The notes under the pieces: model-generated
The model's input: the letters and a program-made list of their open reading frames with translations, nothing else
The model's database searches: none
What the model was told of the DNA's origin: nothing
From: Sabethes cyaneus
Lineage: Eukaryota; Arthropoda; Insecta; Diptera; Culicidae
Length of the DNA stretch: 64,000 nucleotides
Assembly: GCF_943734655.1 (NCBI RefSeq)
Contig: NC_071355.1
Location: 73,617,449 to 73,681,448, forward strand
Direction of reading: 5' to 3'
Made by a program: the position numbers and the translations under genes
Part shown: positions 56,002-64,000 of the stretch, piece after piece
Layout: every line of letters begins with the position of its first letter
Position numbering within the stretch: position 1 is the first letter of the stretch

Positions 56002-57415
56002 TTACCGGTCATTTTAAAATGAAACGGTGCCAATGCCATGGCGTCAAAGTTTTCTTTTTTATTTGTAGTGTGTAAGTCATGTGCAGTTATGTGTAGTTTG
56101 TAAGAAAATTCATAAATTAGTTTTGTTTGTTCAACTAACTGGCTCTTTTTGATTGTTGTTAGTTTGATTTGTTTTGGTTTTTGATATTTTTTTTGTATTT
56201 TTGTTTAACCTTTAGAATAAGTATACTAACCCATAAAATCCCCCACCCGATAATTAGGCTGCGAACAATTTGCGTAAAAATGATCGATGTGAATGTTACC
56301 ATTTAGTAACGGGAGGAGACACTGTCGGATGGATGACTTAGGACCCCAAAAGAGACCTTTGGCGCCCACCCCGGAACATCCAGACGAGGTGTTGGGGTTT
56401 AGCATGGAGGCTCTTAAAGGCTCCGTAAGAAACCACCTAAGTCAGAGACAGCCTCACTCATTAAATGGTAACATCCAATCTAAAACACCCTGTAACGGAA
56501 AACCCGCAACGAAAAAGACGGCAAAAAGTCCGCACTAAATAAATAACCCCTTAAACGTTCCTGATCATCAACAGATAAAATTATACCACTCTGGTCTGCA
56601 CGAAAAACTGGTATCCGGTGGTGATAACAGAGGGAAAGGGAGACAGGGAGAGTGGAGACAAGAGGAAAGAAGGGGAGTTTGTTCGGGTTGATAGGAGTAA
56701 GGAGAGATCGGCTCGAGACAATTGTTCAATAATCTTTAACAAGCTCGGACGTACATCCATTTTCCCAGTCGCGAGTCTTGATGAACCGGACAAAGTTTTA
56801 GGCAGCGTCGCCTAGTGAACCTTTGGTGAGAAATCTTACACGAGATCGGAGGGGAAAGCTGACACCCCGTCCTGATTAGCACCGGTGCCAAAACCCGGTA
56901 GTGACCCGTTTACTAGATAGGGAGATAAAAACGCGTAGTTCCCTAATACGCTGGTTCGGGGAGCAGACCCGGTTTAGCACGAGGCGCGTAGAATCTACCA
57001 CACGGGTGGCGTGATCGCCGCATCCATGGTTTGCTCCACTTTACGCAGTGAAGATCCCGGTCCAGCACACACACACGTCCCGATCCCGTACTCATTTCGA
57101 TCCAGTACGGATTCCCATCCAAGAAAACAGCCACGGTCATCCAAGTCCGTCTCCTCTCCCTCCGTCGTTCGTTCATCAAGGGCCCCGAAATGTGACGTCC
57201 AGCGCTGCATCGATGAGTCGGTAAAATCAAGTTTGCATGCATGTAATATTCAATCTTTTATATTTAAAATAGAGCCAGTATTCCATTCTTCTCCGTTCTT
57301 TGGCGCCTTCTGGTGGTTCCGCTTCGTTTCGGGTTGCATGAGTCCTCCGAAGGTCGGTTGCTGACCCTGATATAAAGTAAAATTGAGCTAGCTGGGTTGA
57401 TTGTGAAAACCAAAA
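56002..57415. other. 1.4-kb block of unknown identity, inserted in an RTE copy
   Basis: This block lies between the LTR element and the point where the split RTE copy resumes. It is GC-richer than most of the window. It encodes an 81-codon frame (56293-56538, +) with DDLGPQKRPLAPTPEHPDEVLG and a 65-codon frame (56618-56815, +) ending SLDEPDKVLGSVA; the two share a D-E-P/V-x-x-V-L-G ending. I see no terminal repeats. It could be a solo LTR or the leader of another retroelement. Confidence 0.45.
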
Positions 57416-57417
57416 CT

Positions 57418-58700
57418 TATAATGTCGGGATAAAGACAGAGGAATCTTGTCGGATGAACGTGTGTTGATCGAAAGGTAGAAGCAGTACTACAATGAGCAC
57501 CTGAATGGCGCAAAAACGGAATACCAAGACAGCAGGGAGAATGACTACATCAGTACGGTGGATGATGGTGATGTGCGGCCCCCACAATAAATGAAGTGAT
57601 TTTGGAGGAACTGTCGCAACCTGGATCTGGGAAACAAAACAGCTACCGGAGGAGTGGAAGGAGGTAGTAATATGCCCAATATACAAGAAAAGTATGTGAT
57701 CACAATTCTCAACGCCGCCTTTAATTGGTTTCTCATATCATCTTTCGCCGTTTATCGCCACTAGCAAGTAGATTCGTGGAACATTTGTAAGCCGCTTTCG
57801 TGAACGGGCGATCAACAACGGACTAAATCTTTGTGTTGCGACAGATCCTCCAAAAGTGTCGCGAACACCAAGTCCCTAACGCACCACCTATTTGTAGATT
57901 TCAAGGCCGCCTACGATACTACGAACGAGAATGTCTGGTGTACAATGTAGTTATCTTGCCCATTTAAAATATGCAGGGACATCGAAAGGTGATGGTATTT
58001 TCTGTCTCCTGTCCAACGTCGCACTAGAAGATGTTATGAAACGTGCGGGTTTTAACATACGGGGCATAATGTTCAATAAATCTAGCCTATTTATCTGTTT
58101 CACTGACGACTTGGACGTTCGAGGTGTTTGCTGAGCAGTATACCAAACTGAAACGTGGAGCAGTGAAGGTTGAATTAGTAGTGAATACGTCTAAAACCAA
58201 GTACCTGTTGGTAGGAAGAGCCGAGCGCGATCAAGCTCACATAGGCAATAGTGTGGTAGTCGACGGGAACGAGTTCGAGCTGGTGGACGAATTTGTATAC
58301 CTTCGGTCTTTGATGACCTCAGATAACAACTGCAGCAGAGAAATACGCAGACCTATTCTTGTCAGAAGTCGTGCTTACTACGTACTCTACAAGACCCTAA
58401 GTCTACCTAAGGTCTGGTAAGTTTTACCCTCGTACCAAATGTACCATATACAAAACGCGCCCTCTACGGGCACGAAACGTGGACAATGCTCGACGGGAAC
58501 TTGAAACCACTGGCTATTGATGAACATCGACCATCTTTGACTATTTTTGGCGGTGTCGAATCCGGTTGGTACCAGACCAAGTAGAGCAAGACCTGGAAAG
58601 TGTAGGACTTTCGAGAAATTGGAGACGGACAGCCATGGACCGAGTTTGTTGGCGGAATATTGTTATACAGGTGAAATTCTAAAGAACATCGCACTATGAT
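57418..58700 (+). pseudogene. RTE-type copy, RT part (right half of the split copy)
   Basis: Begins CRDKDRGILSDERVLIE and continues with broken pieces, including a YRRSGRR-like stretch, a catalytic-palm start FVDFKAAYD-like near 57890-57910, GDGIFCLLSNVALEDVM, the active site damaged to CFTDDLDV, then TSKTKYLLVGRAERD, VDGNEFELVDEFVYLRS and SREIRR. Frameshift near 58125. This is the direct continuation of 50160-51091. The A-to-T change (FTDD for FADD) and the frameshifts mean it is inactive. Confidence 0.8.
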
Positions 58701-60065
58701 AAATAAGTGTCCTAACTGTATTCGTGGTCTGCTAGCAAAGTGAATCCTCGGGTTTAAGCGTCTTCAAGACTTGACCATTCTTTATCGACAGTCTTGGCAG
58801 CCGGTTGTAGAGCACAGGGCGGGGCTAGTGCAACGACCTTACTGACTCTAACAACACCACCCAGCCGAGATTCGAACATACGACTACTGGTTTGTTAGAC
58901 CAGTAACATACCTCGGGAGCTTTGCCAAAACGATCGGAAAATTTTAAAACTAGCGACAATATTTTGAATGATTCATTCACACTAAACTGTTTTCCATTTA
59001 GTATTTGGTCGCACAAAATTTTCAATTTCTTTGGGAAGAAATTAAGTGCTAAGTATTAAAAATGTATTTTTGCAAGTTTTTTTTATCAAGTTTTGAGAAA
59101 AAATACGACAAAAATTATTTTTTGTCTTTTCAGACTTTAGATACTTGTCGTTTTGTTGTTGTTATGTGATGAAAACCTTTGTCTAAATCTACGGATGTCG
59201 TCTCATATCATGAACTTATGATCGAATTTAGCTGCGAAGATAAATTTGAACTTACCTGACGAGTCCTTCTTATATTTAGCAAGGTAATATTTTTGACGGT
59301 ATTGGTTCAACGTCTCATTTCATCGTCCACCAAATTACGTACGTACAGTTTTCTTGCACTTATTTTGGTAACTAGGCTCTGCTTCAGCGTCCTGTTGGCA
59401 TATTTGCTGGCATGGCACTACAGAACTCCTTCTGGCATACAGATACGCCCAACTATACTGTACGCCGCAAGGTACCTTTTCACCTGTTACGTCCGGAAAT
59501 CCCAGGATTATTTCGGACTGTTCTAAAGATCTTTGCTCGTAATTTCTATGCACGATTTCCCGGTAACGTCTGAGTAAAAAGCAAAGTCGTGGGCTTAAAC
59601 CGTCATTAGACATTACCCTTCTTCATCGACAGACATCGCAGCCGGCTGTTTAGAGTACAGGAAAATTACGGGGCCAGTGTAACGATCCTACTGACTCTAT
59701 CAAGCAAGCACCGTCTAGCCGAGATTCGACCATGCGACGACTGGCTTTGAGCGTTTGAGTACGGTATTTAAAATCGATTTTGGAAATTTTGAAAGTTTTG
59801 GCGGCAGAATTTTTTCACGTCTTTCGTGTTCCATCTTCGATAACTTTTCAACACGTGTATCCTGATGAAATTTTTACCTCTAGGTAAACAATCCTTCCAG
59901 ATCAAAACGCTGTCATTAGCTCCCTAGCACAATAATTAGAGGCCCCAAAATGACACAGTAACTACTAACTAGAAAAAGCAGCCATACAAATTGGAACAGT
60001 CGAATGTAATCAAATATCTGCACATTGCTCTTGACACTACGCATAACGACTTCTTTTGTCACTTT
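58701..60065. other. Interval without recognisable gene
   Basis: Two stretches share an ACTG(G)TT / AACATACG-type theme and the words CATCGACAG and GATTCGA(A/C)CAT(A/G)CGAC (58780-58890 and 59620-59740), so it probably includes two diverged copies of a small repeat. No coding frame. Confidence 0.45.
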
Positions 60066-60595
60066 TATCCACTATTTACATCACCGGGGCATTACTCTCC
60101 TCAATTCAGTGTACAAAGTTCTCTCTCGCATCCTGTTTCATAAACTAAGGCCGTCGCAGAAAACATTTGTTGGCGAATATCAGTTTTCGAGAGAAATTCT
60201 CCACAACAATGGACCAAATGTTAACCTTGCGACAAATCCTCGATAAATTCCGAAAATTTAACTTGACTTCAAAGCGGCGTACGATTCAGCTAAATGAAAT
60301 GAGCTGTAACGGATGCTTAAACATGGTTTTCCAATATAACTGACTAGGCTGATACGTGCTACGCTTGATGGTTCAAAATCAAGCGTCAGAATAGCGGGCG
60401 AGACATCGGACTCGTTTGTGACGTTGATGGTTAAAAGCAAGGTGACAGCCTATCGAATTTGCTATTCAACATTGTATTGGAAGGTGCTATTCGAAGGGCA
60501 GGCGTGCAGAGAAGTGGTACATTCATCACGAAATCTCACATGCTCCTAGGTTACGCGCATGACATCGATATCATCGATGTTAGGTTGTTAACGAG
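60066..60595 (+). pseudogene. RTE-type RT fragment
   Basis: Plus-strand pieces HRGITLLNSVYKVLSRILFHKL, DFKAAYDSA, TRLIRATLDGS and, in another frame, LLFNIVLEGAIRRAG and HMLLGYAHDIDI correspond to successive RT motifs. The palm motif YAHDIDI replaces the usual F/Y-A-D-D, losing a catalytic Asp. Many stops. Confidence 0.75.
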
Positions 60596-61190
60596 GTTAG
60601 GTTAGGTTGCTTGTCATAAACTCTCCCACTGTAATTCACTGTTTCTCTCCAGCAAGACCCAACACTTTAGGTATATTGCGAAGTCCAGCCTTCACGATAA
60701 GCCAAAACTTATCACTTGGGCGAAGTTCCGCGAGTTCGGATGGTTGATTTCTTTTGTTGAAAAACAGTCTAATAAGCTCGCGCGTAGCGGTAAACCGGCT
60801 AAAACAACATAAACAACGCCGTGAGACCGCAGCCGGAAGGCCAGCAGTCGCTACTGGAGGCACTCGTCGTGGCAGATTTACCCGTTGCTGCACTAGCAGA
60901 TGGTCTGCCAAACCAAGACCGTTTTGGCGAATTAGTATACGTTCTTTTTCCTTGTCGCCTCATTAATGGCCAACCGTAAAACTCCTACCTAAGATAACTA
61001 CTGTGTGTCCGCCTTGATGTAAGCCTCGTCGTCAATTGCGTTTCGTAAGCGTTTTGTCAGCTTTTCGTCAACCACTCTCGGTACAGTTTCGTGATGCGGG
61101 TTTTGGTCACTATATTTTGTTTGTATTTCCAGTTTGGTGCCTTCCGGACCTTGAAGATGTGGATGACACCATGTTTTATTGTTTTTTGGA
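60596..61190. other. Interval upstream of the CR1/L2-like RT
   Basis: A 91-codon minus-strand frame (60636-60911) and the first ~50 codons of the long + frame (61036-61190) overlap this region. Neither resembles a known family. It may be the residue of another insertion fused to the RT. Confidence 0.4.
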
Positions 61191-62454
61191 CGAACCAGAT
61201 GGAAACATCATGGAAAAACTGTTAACTAACCGGCTTGTAAACTTTTTCTGTGCTAATAATGTTCTGTACAAGTTTCAATATGGTTTCCGGGAAGGCTGTG
61301 GAACATCAACCGCCATTATAGAGCTTGTTGATAAGTTGATAGAAGAAATTGACGACAAAAAAATCGTAGGTGGCTTATTTATTGATCTTAAAAAAGCATT
61401 TGACACCATAAATCATGAAATTCTATTAAAAAAACTTGAGCGATATGGAGTTAGAGGAGTCGCTAATGACCTGATAAAAAACTATCTAACAAACCAGAAA
61501 CAATTTGTTGCTATTAACGGTGTTCATAGCACTTTACGATCGATTGACATTGGAGTTCCGCAAGGTCCTCTATTGTTTTTGGTCTTCATTAATGATATTG
61601 GAAACTTACAACTTCAAGGCATACCTAAACTGTTCGCGGACGATACGGCATTGTTTTACCCTCGCGCTAATGTTCAGTCCATAGTAAAAGACATAGAATC
61701 GGATTTATCAACTCTTATTGAATTTTTTAATGGTAATCAACTCTCGTTGAACCTATCGAAAACAAAATACATGCTTTTTCACTCGTCGCGAAAAAAAATC
61801 TGTCCTGATCCGCTCGTCGGCAATTTGAGTATTGAAAAAGTTGTGTATTTAGTACTGCATTTAGACTCTTGTCTTTCCTGGGGCACACATATTAAGCATG
61901 TATCCAGCAAAGTTTCGTCGCTATGTGGGCTTATGAAAAGAGTACGCTGCTTCGTGCCGCATAAATCATTACTAAAATTTTATTATGCGTGTATCCACTC
62001 TATATTTCAGTATTTAGTCATTGTCTGGGGTCACGTTGCTAAATCAAAACTTAAAAAGATTCAAACCTTGCAAAACAGATGTATAAAAATAATTTTCAAT
62101 TTACCGCATTTATTCTCGACGTATTCGCTTTATACGAGCTTAGATCATAAAATTATACCCATCTTAGGATTGCGCGACTCTCAAACTGTCATGTTTGTAC
62201 ATAATGCCTCACATGACCGAACTTTCCGTAGTAATATTATATTTACGACCAGGCGAAACTATCCCTATACTCGACATTCGAATGAGTTATTAAGAAGCAG
62301 AGCATCTACCAACTTGGGTCTACAACGTATCACTAATTATGGTCCATCAAAGTACAATTTGCTTCCAAATGAAATAAAAACAATAAGAAGTAGTGTCCTT
62401 ATGAAAAGCAAGCTAAAACAGTATATAATAAGGAAGGTAAAGGTAGGTTGGTAA
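61036..62454 (+). pseudogene. CR1/L2-like non-LTR reverse transcriptase, 5'-truncated, 3' end cut by RTE element
   Basis: Open for 472 codons, but similarity starts only at about residue 55 (NIMEKLLTNRLVNFF), so the natural N-terminus and endonuclease are missing. RT motifs: YKFQYGFREGCGTSTAI, FIDLKKAFDTINHEIL, IGVPQGPLLFLVFIND, the active site LFADDTALFY, and LSLNLSKTKYMLF. The thumb follows with CGLMKRVRCFVPH and YGPSKYNLLPNEIK. Four residues usually present between VPQG and PLLF are lacking. The stop at 62452-62454 lies within the inserted RTE element, which begins at 62446. The last three residues are therefore foreign. Confidence 0.85.
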
Positions 62455-62620
62455 ACGGCCGGATAATGCGGAATATAGACACCATAGTGGTCGTTAGCCT
62501 CTTATCTAGCAACTCCGATCCCGACCTCCTCGTGGTACCAGCCGGAATACGAGCAACCTTAGCGGAGATCGGGTAACCAACCCCGGTGGAAACTAAGGTC
62601 GTATACTAACCGGGAAGGAG
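62446..62620 (+). ncRNA. HDV-like self-cleaving ribozyme (RTE element 2)
   Basis: P1 GGTTGGT (62446-62452)/ACCAGCC (62537-62543), one G-U pair. P2 CTCCGATCCCG (62513-62523)/CGGGAAGGAG (62611-62620), with CTCC/GGAG and TCCCG/CGGGA pairing. P3 ACC (62524-62526)/GGT (62534-62536) with loop TCCTCGT. GG after P1 allows P1.1. P4 closes with ATACGA near 62547-62552/TCGTAT (62599-62604). The joiner ACTAAC carries C-T-A-A (C-N-R-A). Compared with element 1, the closing P2 pair changes from C-G to G-C and P1 changes from C-G to T-G, so pairing is maintained. It should free the 5' end of the element RNA from upstream sequence. Confidence 0.88.
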
Positions 62621-62699
62621 GTAGTGAGTCTCGGCACTATAAGATGGCAGCCCCATCACGAGACTCGGTAATGTTGCCCCAGTACGGCTACACACCTAA

Positions 62700-64000
62700 A
62701 CAACACAAACTAACAACATTCAAGCATATTCGGAGCGGAATATTCGGCATCGACCTAGGCGACGGAATAAGGACGACGAATGGAGACTCGGGACTTGGAA
62801 CTGCAGATCGCTAAATTTCGCAGGTTGCGAGCGGGTGCTGATTGAACAGCTGGAACCCCGCAAACTCGGTATCGTAGCTCTGCAGGAAATCTGTCGCAAA
62901 GGAGAGAAGGTATGGAAGATACGTGGCGGAAAGGCCCAGTTTTACCAGAGCGGTGGCGCTACCAACGAACTGGGAACGGGATTTGTAGTGCTGGGCGGAA
63001 TGCAGGATCGCGTGATAGATTGGAAGGCGATCAACGAGAGAATGTGTGTATTGAGGATAAAGGGTCGTTTCTTCAATTATAGCATCATTAACGTGCACTG
63101 CCCGCACGAAGGTAGACCCGACGATGAGAAAGAAGCGTTCTACGCGAGGCTGGAGGCAACGTACGACAGCTGCTCGTCACGGGACATCAAGATCGTCATC
63201 GGGGATATGAACGCCCAGGTCGGAAGGGAGGAAATGTATAGACCGGTGGTAGGACCCCATAGCCTGCACACCGACACAAACGATAACGGCCAACGATGTA
63301 TAAACTTCGCAGCTTCCCGAGGCCTGGTGATCCGAAGCACCTTTTTCCCGCGCAAGGATATCCACAAAGCCACCTGGAGATCACCTGACCAACGTACAAT
63401 GAACCAAATTGACCACGTTCTCATAGAGGGCCGGTTCTTCTCTAACATCACGAACGTACGCTCCCGTCGGGGTGCGGATATCGATTCTGACCATTACCTA
63501 GTAGCAGTACATGTGCGCTCAAAGCTGTCCACCGTATACCGGACACGTCAAAGCCGCCCTCCTCGGCTGAACATCAGGCAGCTAGATAACCCACAAGCTG
63601 CCGAGAACTACGCGCGAGTACTGAATGAGGCACTGCCTTCTTCCGAGGAGTTAGGTGCTTCAAACCTCGAAGACGGTTGGGGCAGAATACGCTCGGCCAT
63701 CGGAGAGGCCGCTACCGCGGCACTAGGTATTGAGCCTCGGAGTACACAAAATGATTGGTTTGATGGGGAATGCCAACAAGCGGTGGAGGAGAAAAAAAAT
63801 GCTTGGAAAAATTATCTAAGTATTGCCACTAGAGAGAACCTGGCCAAGTACCGACGAGCTAGGAACAAGTTGACCACGATCCTGAGGAGAAAAAAGCGCC
63901 AAAAGGAGGACAGAGATCGTGAAGAATTGGAGCAACTATTCCGAGCTAATGACACGCGCAAGTTTTATGAGAAGGTGAACCAAACTCGGAAGGGCTACAC
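62700..64000 (+). CDS. RTE element 2 endonuclease/RT ORF (partial, no in-frame ATG before homology)
   Basis: Open from after TAA at 62697-62699 to the window end, over 430 codons without a stop. Endonuclease motifs: LGTWNCRSLNFAG, IVALQEICRKGEK, IINVHCPHEGRPD, IVIGDMNAQVG, ATWRSPDQRTMNQIDHVLIEG and DSDHYLVAV. The linker follows (NDWFDGECQQAVEEKKN, TRKFYEKVNQTRKGY). The RT lies beyond the window. No ATG occurs in this frame upstream of the endonuclease. An ATG at 62671 opens another frame with PQYGYTPKQHK, so a one-base shift near 62700-62780 or non-AUG initiation are the two explanations. All endonuclease catalytic residues are present. Confidence 0.88.

Larger units (their letters stand above)
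62446..64000 (+). mobile_element. RTE-clade element 2, 5' half (runs off the window)
   Basis: Begins at the predicted ribozyme cleavage site, within the C-terminal codons of the CR1/L2-like RT. It shares 5' leader blocks with the element at 29.5-32.8 kb: CGACCTCCTCGTGGTACCAG, ATACGAGCAACC, GGTAACCAACCCCGGTGGAA and AGGTCGTAT. The leader is followed by an endonuclease frame that stays open to the end of the window. The coding part is clearly diverged from the first element, so this is a separate subfamily. Confidence 0.9.

Noticed and set aside
60584..60614. GGTTAGGTTAGG-like run resembling insect telomere repeats
   Set aside because: Only about three irregular units, and mosquitoes are not known to use TTAGG telomeres.

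Overview
The window looks like TE-saturated nuclear DNA from a culicine mosquito, most probably Aedes. The grounds are several clades of non-LTR retrotransposon (RTE, LOA/Lian-like, Jockey-like, CR1/L2-like, I-like), a Ty3/gypsy LTR element, Tc1/mariner-type (ITm) transposase remnants, hAT-type and TA-flanked inverted-repeat elements nested in one another, insect-like splice sites, and an AT-rich background. There are no bacterial operons, rRNA genes or CRISPR arrays. The species is an inference.

Only one host gene is well supported: the 5' end of a Na-K-2Cl cotransporter (SLC12A2/Ncc69 type), with coding exons at 47992-48338 and 48477-48591 on the + strand. The membrane-spanning part is not in the window, so the following intron is at least 15 kb long. 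That intron contains the LTR retrotransposon, several RTE copies and a CR1/L2-like RT.

Layout. 0-6.3 kb: RTE fragment, degenerate minisatellite, foldback repeat, and a Jockey-like 3' end split by a hAT-like element. 7.6-9.3 kb: inverted-repeat element carrying GT and GTAT microsatellites. 10-12.9 kb: LOA and Tc1/mariner remnants and nested MITEs. 12.9-19.4 kb: an RTE-like copy split by a complete 4.6-kb LOA (Lian-like) element with a 154-bp target duplication. 23.3-25.9 kb: decayed Jockey-like element. 29.5-32.8 kb: near-complete RTE element with 13-bp target duplications. 34.5-35.5 kb and 44.0-46.2 kb: inverted-repeat elements carrying tandem arrays. 39.9-42.0 kb: hAT-like element with nested insertions. 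51.1-56.0 kb: complete LTR element with identical LTRs. 61.2-62.45 kb: CR1/L2-like RT. 62.45-64 kb: 5' half of a second RTE element that runs off the window.

The most interesting signal is a set of three HDV-like self-cleaving ribozyme folds at the exact 5' ends of the LOA element and both RTE elements. Each has P1, P3, a catalytic loop, P4, a C-N-R-A joiner and P2. In the two elements whose target duplications are visible, the predicted cleavage site lies one nucleotide from the duplication. P2 covaries between the two RTE copies. Ribozymes of this type are known from RTE, LOA (Baggins) and R2 elements, so these are new instances of a known system. Second is a pair of inverted-repeat elements sharing a 16-bp palindromic terminus (GACGTAGGACTACGTC), each with a different internal tandem array, which I cannot match to a named family.
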